Shown: piece after piece, positions 1-11,054 of the stretch
How the letters are laid out: each line of letters begins with the position of its first letter
Numbering within the stretch: the stretch's first letter is position 1
Assembly (NCBI GenBank): GCA_036346205.1
Contig: JARFJB010000002.1
Span: 2,008,501 to 2,072,500 of the forward strand
Reading direction: 5' to 3'
DNA length: 64,000 nucleotides
Source: Vesta saturnalis
Lineage: Eukaryota > Arthropoda > Insecta > Coleoptera > Lampyridae
Made by a program: the position numbers and the translations under genes
Notes under the pieces: model-generated
What the model was told of the DNA's origin: nothing
Database searches by the model: none
The model's input: the letters and a program-made list of their open reading frames with translations, nothing else

Positions 1-130
1 TCAGTAATAACCAAATTAAATAAATCAGAGATTGCTTTGCATTTGACAGTTACGTATCTTATGTTTGCTAAAATAGTTGCATTTACGGGTGTTTTTTTAT
101 TCATTGTTTGTGTCTAATTACTGTGAAAAA

Positions 131-1204
131 ATGAATTATTCCAAACGAGAACTGGTCTACATGCATTTATGTTATGGTAATACTAATTGCAATGCTCGTG
201 CAGCTGCTCGACTTTATGAACAAAGATTTCCAAATAGAAAACAACCACATCATACTACGTTTAGAACCGTTCATCGTAACTTGTTAGAGTATGGAAGTTT
301 AAAAGGAAAGAAAAGTTCCGGACTAAATGCTCGTGTACCAGTTGAAATTGAGGAATAAACTTTAAATAGAGTTTATGAAAATTCATCAATAAGTACGCGT
401 GAGTTAGGTTTAGAATTTGGTGTGTCGCATAGCAAGTCTTAAAAAGTTTTACGAGAACAAAATTTACATCCCTTTCACCTACAAAAAGTGCATGCATTAT
501 TTCCTGCTGACCATCCTCGTCGAATGAATTTTTGCGAATGGTTTTTAAATAAAAATGGTGAAGATGTACAATTTGTTAGAAACTTATTGACCACTTATGA
601 GTGTATTTTTTCCCGAAATGGAATAATAAACTTGCATAATTCCCACAAATGTATAAATGAAAATCAGCATCCAACTGTAGTTACAGCTCACCAACATAGA
701 TTTAGCGAAAATATTTGGATAGGTATATTAGACGGTCACCTAATCGGACCTATCCGTTTTCCTCAAAGGATTACTGGCGAATTCTATTTAAATTTTTTGA
801 GAGAAGATTTGCCAGAATTGTTTGACGACGTACCCTTAGATGTTAGAATGAACATGTATTTCATGGATGATGGTGCACCACCACATTCCACACGAAACGT
901 CAGCGAATTTTTAAATGCACGGTTCCCTGGACGCTGAATTGGACGAGGAAGTGAAGTACCGTGGCCAACACGATCGCCAGATTTAAACCCATTGGATTTT
1001 TTTGTGTGAAGGAATCTGAAAACTCGTGTCTGTTCTGTTCAAATTGATAATCGAGAGCAGCTTTGGAATCGCATACAGATGGCATGCGATGAGATTAGGG
1101 CTATGCCACAACTTTTTCAGCGCGTTAGGTTTCATTTGCTAAGAAGAATACAAGCTTGTATTCAAAAGCAAGGAGGTCATTTTGAACGATATGTACAAAA
1201 ATAA
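131..1204 (+). pseudogene. mariner-like transposase (HTH + DDE), dead copy
   Basis: One continuous reading frame of about 357 codons from the ATG at 131 to the TAA at 1202, broken by four in-frame stops (356-358, 440-442, 935-937, 1007-1009) but no frameshift. Residues 1-75 are the helix-turn-helix N-terminus (MNYSKRELVYMHLCYG). A second HTH-like stretch with STRELGLEFGVS follows. The catalytic part starts near residue 150. The first catalytic Asp is lost: LLTTYECIF stands where the family has a TDEA-type motif. The second Asp is kept in MDDGAPPHS and the third in SPDLNPLDFF, with 41 residues between them once the stop is counted. The two late stops lie where relatives have Trp, so TGG to TGA decay is likely. 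No terminal inverted repeat was found on the right; the left one would lie outside the window. Motifs are seen; the mariner assignment is from family knowledge. Confidence 0.85.
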
Positions 1205-1829
1205 TTATTATTTTGTTTTTGATTCCTTCAATGTCTCTAATAATGTACCCAATAGTTTACTGCGTTATTTTTTTGTAACATAAAACAAATTTTGATTTTT
1301 AGTGAATAATGTGGTCGTTTACGTTAATACAAAATATTTCAAAAACGGGGTGCCGAATCGAAAATATACTAAGTATGATTTTATTTGCAGAATTAAATGT
1401 TGAAACTATCAAAAAATATTTCTTCAAAAAAACCAGCAGCGTGCGTTTTTTTTTACTTAAACTGATTAACTTAAAATATTCTACGCCACTGGATGGAGTC
1501 AGTTGACTCAAACTCGCCTGATTAATTGTATTTAATTAGACATTTAGGTGTACCAAATCTCAGTGTAATATCTTTTGTAGTTTTTGAGGAATCTTAAAAA
1601 AACCTTAAAAAAAGTATTTGTCAGTGATTTAAAAATACACCCGGTAGAATACTTTAAAATCGTTATTATTGTTTATGTATGACGTTCGTTTAGCGGTCAG
1701 CAATAAAAGAAAAGTTGCATTCTTGCATTATTCGTAATGTTTGAAAATTTAATCTCACAGTCTCACTTAAAAACCGTATGTCATTTGAAGCGTTTGCTAT
1801 TTCTTATAACTTTTAAACAGTTCATAAAG
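1205..1829. other. AT-rich spacer, no gene
   Basis: Follows the transposase relic. The short overlapping ORFs of 65-70 codons around 1300-1510 on both strands are low-complexity AT-rich frames with no motif I recognise. It may include the untranslated 3' part of the mariner-like element. Confidence 0.5.
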
Positions 1830-2245
1830 TTATTATAAGTTTTTGTTAGGAACGAATAAGTTAAAAGGTAAATATGTAATTAAAAATTATCATTAATTTT
1901 ATTAAATACATAAATAAAAAGTTTACCTCGAGTAGGATTTGAACCTACGACCTGTACTTTGCTAGAGTACCGCGCTAACCAACTACGCCATCAAGGTTCA
2001 AACCCCAATCGATGTAAATTTTGTCTTTGTGTATGTAGAACTGATGTAAATTCTAATATAATGAGATTGCAATCAAATCACTTATATTAATGGAATGTAA
2101 GCCTGCAATATCGCAAGGATTCACACATACCAAAGCAACTTGACTAATATTAAATTATTATAAGTTTTTGTTATGAACGAATAAGTTCAAAGGTAAACTT
2201 TTTATTTACGTATTTAATAAAATGAATAATAATTTTTAGTTCCTA
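1830..2245. repeat. composite repeat around a tRNA-like SINE head
   Basis: A block of about 45 bases (TTATTATAAGTTTTTGTTA, then GAACGAATAAGTT) occurs near 1831 and again near 2154 in the same orientation. In addition the AT-rich stretch 1876-1930 is the inverted complement of 2193-2240, including the shared AAAAAGTTTACCT end. The tRNA-like segment sits at the inner edge of the left arm. A related AT-rich palindrome lies at 42618-42682, followed by the same GAACTTATTCGTTC motif in reverse. The arrangement suggests head-to-head or template-switched copies of one SINE family. Confidence 0.65.
1925..1997 (-). repeat. tRNA-like SINE head (cloverleaf, AGC in the anticodon position)
   Basis: The reverse complement folds as a full tRNA. 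The 7-bp acceptor is ACCTTGA with TCGAGGT. The D arm carries box A TGGCGTAGTTGG. The anticodon stem GTACT/AGTAC is perfect with loop CTAGCAA, and the T arm GTAGG-TTCAAAT-CCTAC carries box B. I call it a SINE and not a tRNA gene because related copies with the same GTACTCTAG core occur at 35481-35552 and 52570-52642, a decayed half lies at 43097-43140, and it sits inside a composite repeat. A real tRNA-Ala gene is the alternative, but it does not resemble the usual insect tRNA-Ala. Confidence 0.6.
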
Positions 2246-2361
2246 AAGTGTTCCTGTAACTTACTGAAAATAGTTATTGAAAGTGCTACTTTGATGTTGT
2301 ATTTGAATATTTAAGGTATTTGAGGTAAGACTCTGCAAAAACATTTTATTGCATAGACTTT

Positions 2362-4816
2362 TTGAGAATGTCAGCTGGACTTAAAAGAAAATTAAGTGGA
2401 TGGGAGAATAAAAAGAAAAAAATCGCTAAGCAGGCGGTAAGAGAAAAGCAAGATGGCGCATTAAAACGTTATCTACAACAGGAAGAAGACAATGTGGATC
2501 AATTATTGCATTCTCAAACTCTAAGGGATCCGATTATCGTAAATCAAGGAATATCAAATTTTGACGTGATTTCAAAAACTACCGAACCCGAAAATGTATG
2601 TGAAACTATAACAGTAGACTTTAGTTATAGTAAATAGTACAAACGTGATAGATGATCCTGCGTTTTGGCCCGACCCTTTGAGTAATATAAATAGATAAGT
2701 AATAGTAAAAAATGGACCTGTACAGGTACACGATGAACATTTATTTCCTCAAACATCTGGGCGTCGATTTTTAGTGAAATTTTACAACAGAGTTTTGACA
2801 AACGGTGAAATGATTAAACGATCGTGGCTTATTTATTCATTGAAACAAAATGCTGTATTTTGTTTTCTTGCAAATTATTTTGGTCACATAAGTTTAGTTG
2901 GGCTTGTACTGGAAACTCTAATTGAAAACATTTAAGTCGTACTTTAGACATGTACGAAAAAAGTGTCAAACATTTAAAAAACTTCCGAACTTGGAAAGAA
3001 TTAAGCATAAGATTAAGTGTTAACGAAACTATTAACGCAGAAAATTTAAAGATCATAGATACAGAGAGGCTACACTGGACTAATGTTTTAGAAAGATTAA
3101 TATCAGTAGTTCAATATTTGGCATCTCAAAATTTAGCTTTTAGAGGCGATTCTGATAAGATTTTTACTGATAATAATGGAAACTTATTAAAACTTATTGA
3201 ACCATTTGGCAAATTTGACCCTTTTATTAAGGAACATTTACATAGAATTAAAAATGAAGAAACACTTGTTCATTATCTAAGCAAAGATATTCAAAACGAA
3301 TTAATCGACGACCTAGCACATTCAGTTCAGATTCAAATTCTAAAACTTGCAAAGAGAGCAAAATCCTATAGTATAATTTTAGATTGTACTCCCGATAAAA
3401 GTCGTATTGAACAGCTTACCATAATAATAAGATTCTGTCACAATAATGAACAAACAAATTTGAACCGCGGGGACATTTTCCAGGATTCCTGCCCGTTAAC
3501 GACACTACCGGATCTGGTTTAACAGAAAGCATATTAGGAAAATTGGATACTTTATCTACTTCTGTACGATCTTAGAGACCTAGGCTACGATAACGGCGCT
3601 AATATGCGTTCAAGCACGTATTCGTCAATTAAATCCGCGAACATTTTTTGTTCCTTGTGCAAATCATTCTTTAAATTTAATAATTAGTGATGCAGTTTCC
3701 TCTTCCATTGAAGGTGTACCATGTTTTAGTACGATACAGGAAATTTATGTATTTTTTTCTTCTTCAATAGTCAGATGGAATATATTAACAAGACACGTAA
3801 CGAATTTAACTTTAAAACCAATGTGTGCAACTCGTTGGTCTTCTCGTATTAATGCGCTTAAACCATTACGTTTTCAACTGGAAAATATCGACACTGCTGT
3901 AAATGAGTTGTCCTATGATTGTACTAAAGATGCACTTACGCGACACACAGCATCATCATTATCCGCTAAGATAGTTTTCATTTAAATTTATTTGTAGCAT
4001 GATAATATGGTATGACATACTTAAAAAAACTGAAATTTTAACTAAGATTTTGCAAAATCCTGAGCTTGATCCAAACGAATGCCTTAGATTATTACAAAAC
4101 CTCAAAGATGATTTGTCAAAGTGGCGTACCGTGAAAAATTTTCTGAATTCCTTGAGGTAGGTACTCAAATTGCTAATGACCTTGGAGTGGAAGCAACATT
4201 TCCTACTTGTTTGCGTAGTAGAAAGAAAAGGAAATTATTTGGATATGAATCATCAGATACAACAATAACGGATCCTATAGAAAAATTTAAAATTGAATTT
4301 TATTTTGTTACTATCGATGCAGTTCTGTCTTCCATGGACAATCGTTTTCTGTTATTAAGAAATCATTCTGATATTTTCCGCTTTCTATACGACTTTCAGT
4401 ACTTAAAAGAAATGACAAAACTCCAAATTTTAAACTATTGTTTGGACATAGAGAAGCATCTTACGGATGGCCAAAATAAAGACATAGATGGGGTTGAGCT
4501 CTCAGAAGAAATTGCTGTTCTCTCAGTTCCAGAAAATGTTAAAACGCCAATTCAAGTATTAGACTATTTATTGGTTCAAGATTTACTAACGTTAGTGCCA
4601 AATTTAGTAATAAGTTTAAAAATTTTAGTAACATTACCGGTATCCTTCGCTTCAGGAGAACGTAGTTTTTCTAAATTGAAGCTGATGAAAAACTATTTAC
4701 GCGGTACTATGACTCAAGATCGTCTATCTAGTTTAGCAATGATATCGATAGAAAAAGAAACATGTAATACTATTGACTGTAAAGATATCATCAAAAAATT
4801 TTCAAAAAAAAGCTAG
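2362..4816 (+). pseudogene. hAT transposase relic, ZMYM1-like with TTF-type zinc finger
   Basis: About 820 codons spread over three frames. 2362-2637 is a lysine-rich N-terminus (MSAGLKRKLSGWENKKKK). A frameshift near 2640 leads into the TTF-type domain (FWPDPL, GRRFLVKFYNR, KRSWLIYS). 2950-3522 returns to the first frame with KFDPFIKEHLHRIKN and SIILDCTPDKSRIEQLT, the start of the RNase H-like core. Small frameshifts near 3480, 3570 and 3620 carry the core on through GYDNGANMR, PCANHSLNLIISDAV and ATRWSSRI. After a break near 3985, 4121-4816 is an open C-terminus ending in the hAT dimerisation signature SGERSFSKLKLMKNYLR. Most zinc-binding Cys positions of the TTF motif look lost (CFLANYFG). 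Similar proteins are annotated in animals as zinc finger MYM-type protein 1-like. Not functional. Confidence 0.85.
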
Positions 4817-5303
4817 GAAAACGTTTTTGGTAAGATTTTTTTTAATTATTGGTGTAATACTGTTTTGTAACTCTAACTCTTTACTTTTGTTATTAAATTT
4901 TGATGTACGTATGTGTTAATAAATTTAAATTCAATGTATCGTGTATTTATTTTGCAATTCAGACAAAAAACTCTATTTTCATTTTATATTGTAGGTAGTG
5001 TGGGCGCCATTTTATAACATCGTCCCAGGAGCCAAAATTATTCCAGCTGAGCCTGATTACACAGAATTAAAGCGAATACGTTTCTTCATATATTGTACGC
5101 AATAAAAGACCCAAATCCGCTGTGTAAGCTACACATACTAAACTCAATAAAAGCATTGTAATGTGAGACAGACCCAAGTCTTGGGCTTGGGCCCGTTTCA
5201 TTAAGCAGTAGGGTAGTAGGCGGTGTTTATGTTAGTTTGTTATTGTTTGACATTATTAGGTTATAAAATTCATTTGCCGTGCACGTGTTTGTTATACGTT
5301 ACT
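4817..5303. other. spacer after the hAT relic
   Basis: Contains AATAAA-like motifs near 4917 and 5101 that could have served as the hAT 3' end. I could not find a matching pair of hAT terminal inverted repeats. No gene seen. Confidence 0.4.
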
Positions 5304-5825
5304 ATGGATTCGGACAGTGAAACAACACCCAAAAGAAAGTGACAGCCTGAAAAATGGAAGGTAAATATAAAAAAAAAGGACAGAGATAAAGGTAAAGAAT
5401 ACGAAACCAAAAGAGGAGAAGCGATACCTGCTCCTAAAACAGGCGATAAGTTCGGGTAAATACACATAACCTAGATGTATAATGTTTTAAGCTAAAACAC
5501 AATTTCTTTCACTTAGGTGTAAAAAAAATGCCTCAATATTTTCAGCAATAACCACAAAAAACATATTTTAAAGTTATTTAATAAACTTGGCGAACAAAGA
5601 GCTCAGGATGTATATTCATCATCTGGTATAAAGACGTTGCCAATTTTCCGCAGGCGTCCACGAAAAGAACAAGGTATTAAAAGAAAAGCACAGTATGTAT
5701 ATGAGCTTACTATTGGAAATGAAAAAACTTTAGTATGTAGAACTGCATATCCTAGTTTGTTTGGTGTCAGTGATGTGATAGGATCACGATTTTCTAGCGA
5801 TTTACCGTCAAATTTTTGCTGTTGA
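5304..5825 (+). pseudogene. 5' part of an unclassified repeat-borne ORF
   Basis: The ATG at 5304 begins MDSDSETTPKRK, then a stop, then PEKWKVNIKKKDRDKGKEYE. The first block ends at a plausible splice donor (GTAAAT at 5457) and resumes after TTTCACTTAG at 5517. The rest continues in a shifted frame to 5825 with LPIFRRRPRKEQGIKRK and KTLVCRTAYPSLFGVS. I recognise this as the N-terminus of a multi-copy ORF family found in many insect genomes, whose motifs run PEKWQ..., RRRPRK, CRTAFL..HG, then GRH-KNRP and HSFLPCDR. The later motifs are found at 8213-9374. I cannot name the transposon class. One stop and one frameshift make this copy dead. Confidence 0.55.
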
Positions 5826-5857
5826 GTTGAGCTGTATGGATGAATTTGATTTACGTG

Positions 5858-7996
5858 TGTCGCGACCTTTCAGGATGGTGTGTTTCGAGCTTAAGTTTTT
5901 TTTTATGAATTACTATTCCGTAATTTAAGTAATGAGGTTTGAAATCATCGATAATTGGTTTCTAAATTTATTGAGTTTTTCGTAATATTGCATTTAAATT
6001 TTGAGAGATTGTTTTCCTTATTGTTCCCCGGTTATTGAATGTTGAGTAGCGTTTTATTTGTAAATAGTTGTATATAAGTTTAAATAATGTTTATTTTGTT
6101 TGATTTCCTTAAAATTTAATAGAAAGTTTTGTAAAATTAAGTAACTTAAAGAAAGGACGTAGATTTAAATGTACTTGATATCATTCGGGCGACATGGAGT
6201 CGGTTAATTACTGTGGTTCAGTTTAATATTGAGTATGTTGGTTTTGAGTCATAAAGATAGAATGTGGGACTAACTGTTTGAACTTAAATGAAAATACCGA
6301 GATATTTTTCACGTTGATTCTGCTGACGTTTAGAATTTTGAAAATTATCGAGCCCTTACGTTTGAGAACGAAATTTGTGGGTAGGGGGTATCATATCTTC
6401 TCCTTCCGTTTCTTAATTGGTGGAACTAGATTAAATGAGATTTTTTTGTGAGTGGTGGGATTCGAAAATCCAAGATGGAATCTGGTAATAATTTGGGGGA
6501 TTTCGGCTTTTGACAGCGCTCTCGAGGAGTGTTATTGGGACGTTTGTTGTTACGGCTTAAGGGGTTGGTTAGAACGTTGATAGATTGGACCTTTTGGTGT
6601 TTAACGAACGAACTTTCTTGTTGTGAGGGTAGTTACCTACTTGTTGAAGAAAACCTGTGAAGGGATTTTAAGTGAAATTGTTCAATCACCAAAGGACAAG
6701 ACCTAGTGCCGATTTCGATTTTACGTAATCAAGTTACCTGGGGATCACCGTCGTGTTATTTTAGTGCTTCTGTGACCTCGTTGGTTTATGTCGCTGTTGC
6801 GGACTTATTAAATTAACGTTCTTGGAGTGCCACTTAATTGCCGTGCAGGGCGTGTTGAAGTACAAAGAAACTTTCGCAGAATATTAAAACTAGATTTATA
6901 TAACTAAAGTTAATAACCTTTTGGGATTGCTAGTGTAAAGAAAACTATTTAAAAGATAAAAGTTATCGAGCAAGTTGAGCGCACAATTCATTATTTTAAA
7001 AGAAGTTTTTAATTAACGCAGTAACAGTTTACCGAGATTCAACCAAGGAACCGTTTGAAAAAAAAAGAAATAGTCAACATTATCACTCATCATCTTGTAT
7101 CCGTAATAGCAGTAGTTGGTCATCGGGTTCATTTTCGATTGTGGTAACACAGAAGAGGTGCTAACTTAGACATTAAGGTAGTATAACATTGTGTTTTATT
7201 GAGTATTTTCAAGATCTTTTGCGTGTGTGCCTTAAATTATTTTCTTCGTTAACGAAGGTTTGAAAGCGGAGTCGGTTACCTTTTTAAATTAAGTTGTTGC
7301 TTTGGTTAAATTATTGTAAGTAATCATAATTCTGACGCTCCGCCTTCACACTCTTCATTTTTGTATTAAAGGGCAATTGGCCCTGAAGTAGTGTGGTTTA
7401 ATAATCCACGAAATATTTAGGTTAAGCAATTTAGAACGGCGTTACGCAGAATTCTGGCCAGACCTCCGTCGTCAATTAAGCATTTGTTATTTTTTTTTAT
7501 ACGCATTATCGTATGTTTACATTTATATTATTTTTTTTTAATTTATTATAGCTTTGTTTAGGTATCATAAATTTGTTTTAATTCTGTGAAAACCCCTTTT
7601 GTGTTACATAAAAGTTTTTTTTTTAATTGCAAATTTACCGGTAATTTAAGAGCTTAAGTTTTAACGTAACGAAGTTACAGTTTCTTTATTGAGTGATAGC
7701 GTTAATGATATTCAGTATTTTATTCGACTTCTAGTTGACTATGAATTCATTTAGAGTGCATCCATTAAGGGTGATTTTTTTTTTGTTTTGTTTTGTTAAG
7801 ATTATTATATTATGCCTAATTATTTATACTGAGGTGTAGTAACGTGAAACATTATTGAGTGATTAACACGCTTTTATTTGTCAGGCGCGTAGTGCTATTT
7901 TGAAGCCCTATTTCAGGTGGTTTGCTGAGTTGCTGTCGAGGACACCTGGGATTGATTGCGGGTAGGTACGACGTCCCTTATTTTGACTACCAAACA
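5858..7996 (+). mobile_element. candidate LTR of an LTR retrotransposon
   Basis: A 2.1-kb stretch without ORFs begins TGTCGCGACC and ends CCAAACA. Three bases later comes TGGCGCCC (8000-8007), the form of a primer-binding site that follows a 5' LTR. It splits two halves of the same ORF family (5304-5825 and 8213-9374). There is no second LTR, no gag or pol and no obvious target duplication, so at most this is one LTR plus leader, truncated. The alternative is a long intron of the host ORF, since the right junction reads ATGTAG just before coding resumes. Confidence 0.35.
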
Positions 7997-7999
7997 TTC

Positions 8000-8007
8000 T
8001 GGCGCCC
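8000..8007 (+). promoter_or_regulatory. primer-binding-site-like TGGCGCCC
   Basis: TGGCGCCC lies 3 bases downstream of the candidate LTR end. Such sequences pair with the 3' end of a tRNA primer in LTR elements. About 200 bases of leader-like sequence follow before the interrupted ORF resumes. An eight-base match could be chance. Confidence 0.3.
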
Positions 8008-8212
8008 TTAACCGATCTGATTACGTCTTCATCCCCTACTTTGACTTACGTACGATTTACTATTCTGGATGTGCAAAATTTATCAACATCTTAACCACTC
8101 CCATACGCTGACTGGTCGGTGCAAAAAGGCTAATTTTATCTGTAATCCTGTTCTACCACCCGTTTATACCGTTACAGTGAGAAAAGAATAAGACGAATTA
8201 ATAACAATGTAG

Positions 8213-9374
8213 CAAATAGGTCAAAGTGGCAGACACAAAAATCGTCCCATGATTAAAAGTGAGGAGTTAAAACGCAAAATTATTTCTCATATCGAGCAAT
8301 TTCCATACCAAGTGTCACATTATGGACATAAGAAACAACGATATCTACCTTCTACATTGAGCGTCAGATTAATGTTCACGCGTTTCTTACATATCTATTA
8401 CCCAGAAGATTATCAGACAATCAAGGATGGAACGAAACCAGAGAAACTCAAATGCCAAACTCCATATTCGTATTACCTGAAAATATTCCGAGAAAATTTA
8501 AACTATGGCTTTGGTCGACCCAGAACTGATATTTGTGGAAAATGTGAGGAATTAAAGGTATCAGTCATTTCTGAGAAGAATGCTACTGTCAGACAACGTT
8601 TCCAAACTGAATATAGGTTGCATAAATTAAACGCTAAGATCTTCTACAAGAAACTCAAGGTACTTGGTGAGAAAGCAAAATCAGAGGATAGTGAGACTTC
8701 CTTGCTTGGACAGATATGTAAAAGAACACGTAAAACCGTCTGTCCGAAAACTTTATTTATTTTGGGATGTTTGTCGAGTCCAGAATCATAACACTAACAT
8801 GGTTAATTACCTTTTTAGTTTAGTGTTTGAAAGACGTTTCGATAGTATTGAGTGGCGACTACCAATAAAAGGACACAGTTACTTACCTTGTGACCGCTTA
8901 TTTTCAGTTATGGAACGAATGAAAGAAAAGCAAGGAAAAGTTTCCAAGAAGTTTGGCGTAAATATACTTGAATTTTCGGACCTTTTTAACTTCTAGAACC
9001 ACCAAGCTGCATTATTCAAGAAGACAGTGCAAACGAAAAACCAAAAATACAACGTTACCAACTATAAGGTATAAAAATTTTCTAAGTTTCACAAGAATCA
9101 GATTGTTGTATCTAAAAACATACCTGGTCAAATCGAAGAAACGTTTTGTTTATTAAAGCCAAATGTAGTAATTTTATCAACTCCTCGAGCCAATATGTAT
9201 ACTGGTACTCTGGCAATCAAAGAGTTGAAAATCAAAAACGTGCAAAGCTTATGCAAATTTTTAGATGCAGCTAAGCGAGAATATTATAATAATTTGAAAT
9301 CTCTAGAAGGCCAAGTATCGGAGCAAGCTGATAATAATTCGTACTACGAACAATCGCGATACTTTTTGAAATAA
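8213..9374 (+). pseudogene. 3' part of the same unclassified repeat-borne ORF
   Basis: Coding resumes just after TAG at 8210-8212 with QIGQSGRHKNRPMIKSEE, runs open to 8791 (YGFGRPRTDICGKCEEL, with two closely spaced Cys), then shifts frame near 8700-8750. The third block (to 9374) has LYLFWDVCRVQNHNTN, PIKGHSYLPCDRLFSVMER and a C-terminus ending YYEQSRYFLK, with two in-frame stops near 8994 and 9070. Relatives have about 60 more residues between the YGFG/Cys block and the LYLF block, including acidic residues likely to be catalytic, so an internal deletion is inferred. DNC-type and HSFLPCDR motifs look like a DDE-like nuclease core, but this is inference. Confidence 0.55.
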
Positions 9375-10814
9375 AAATTTTGTTTTATTATCTACTTTTT
9401 CTAAACTTTTTCTTTTATTTTTTTTAATTTGAAAATAAAAGTGGCCTAAGTCCATACATACTCGTATATGTATATGTAGTTTTTTGGCAATATTCCAAAA
9501 TCAGCCACATTGTTTTTTTCTTGTATTTGTCATCTAAAGGCATGTAATTTTAAAGGAGTAAAGCTTAAAGAAAAAAGAAAATGTAAGAGACAAAAGTTAC
9601 ACCGGCTCAAAATAGTTTTTTTTATTTTTCTCAGATCACTTCAATAGGAGTTAGGCCCCTTTCATTCTCACATATTCAAATGTTGTTTAAATACTAAAAT
9701 TTATTATTAATACTTCAAGGATTTAACGTTTACAACAGTGATAGTCTTATAATAAAACCTCACAATCAGGCCCGACAAGATAATGGTCTCTAATCTGCTA
9801 GCGAACTACACAAAATACACCAAAAAACGTTAATAATCCTCATGAAACCGGCTCTAAATATGCAACCAGTTGCTTAGATACGTTTCTTGCATTTGTAACG
9901 GTTTTTCTTTCGACAAAAACACTATTACCTATTCATCCACCTATTCCAGTAATTACTTCTAAACGCCTTAAGGTACGAAAATGCCTTTTTAGGTTAGATT
10001 TCGTATACTCTTTAGCACCAATGTAAAATTTTTATTTTCTTATACTTCGTTGCAATATCAACAGCTAGCTTAGATTTGGAAGAATATTTCGCCACTACAC
10101 TATATTTCGTGCAATATTGTAAAACGAAACATAATCGCGTAAATGTGAACTTTTTAATCATATTTTACTAAACGTGGCTCATTTACGCCACAATTTAACA
10201 TTTATGTTAGCACTTAAACTTAAAATGAGAATATTTGACAATTTGGAGAACTTTTTTAAATGTAAAGTCAAATAAATGCAAAATTCATTCTCAGTAAAAC
10301 GTAGAGTAAGTTGTAAATAAGTTTTCATTAATAAAACTTGGATTAATATTGTAATGGAAACGTTACAACTAATTGAACATCATATAGCTATTGAAATTTC
10401 AGAATGTTGAGGAAAAACATAAAGTCCATTCTAGGAACATAAAAAGTTTTGGTATGACATCACATTGAATGAATGCTTTGACCTAAATTGATCTAGTATT
10501 TTATAACGCAGAATGTTAATTTAAAGCATTTAATCGATAGTTTTGAATACTAGATTATTAGCAAGTAAGCCTTTGAAGTATGAGGAATACGACGAATTAG
10601 CAGAATTAAGAAATAAGTGTTATTTCATGATGCAATTCGAGATGATTGAATTTTGCTTCATCTACAAGACGTACGGATCCAATCGATAGTCTGTCGGTTT
10701 TGTTACTCTCTAAATATATATAAGTTGGTTTGAAATTTTGAGATAAAAGTTTTAGCCATCTCGATCACATGACCATTTATTCTACTAGGTTTTCCTGTAT
10801 TATCTAGTGTAATG
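9375..10814. other. AT-rich spacer, no gene
   Basis: No ORF over 60 codons with recognisable content and no long repeat seen. Contains the short alternating tract ACATACTCGTATATGTATATG near 9456. Confidence 0.5.
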
Positions 10815-10872
10815 ACACGAAATCTGAAAACGCAAATGTAATCCTTATATTTGCGTTTTCGGATTTCATGTA
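10815..10872. repeat. 25-bp-stem hairpin
   Basis: Left arm 10815-10839 and right arm 10848-10872 (AAAACGCAAAT against ATTTGCGTTTT at the core) pair over 25 positions with one mismatch and two G-U pairs when written as RNA. The loop is about 8 bases. It could be a tiny fold-back transposon end or a small-RNA precursor-like hairpin. Nothing else nearby supports either. Confidence 0.7.
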
Positions 10873-10894
10873 TTTATTTGACATCTATCGCCAT

Positions 10895-10985
10895 TCATTA
10901 AAGACGATAACAGTAATTGTTATCGAAACGTTTAAATTTGTATAAAAAATTAATAAAATTACACGATTGCATACCTAAAGATTTT
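10895..10985 (+). repeat. Penelope-tail-like repeat, copy 1
   Basis: GATAACAGTAATTGTTATC forms a 6-bp stem followed by GAAACG and an A-rich tail with TACACGATT and CATACC. A second copy with the same stem, GAAAC and TACACGATTTAATACCC lies at 35345-35412. This pattern (stem then GAAAC) is like the conserved tail of Penelope-like elements. It directly precedes the Penelope ORF at 11055, as a tandem or pseudo-LTR copy would. Confidence 0.5.
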
Positions 10986-11054
10986 AATTATTAAGAAGCG
11001 CGAATATTTTTAAACGTTTGTGTTTCCAAAAGTTATTAAACAATAGAAAAAGAA

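Noticed and set aside
1925..1997. Functional tRNA-Ala(AGC) gene
   Set aside because: Folds well, but related copies recur inside decayed repeats, and it lacks resemblance to usual tRNA-Ala and a clear terminator.
5270..5467. Minus-strand 65-codon ORF
   Set aside because: Opposite the lysine-rich first exon of the repeat-borne ORF; low complexity.
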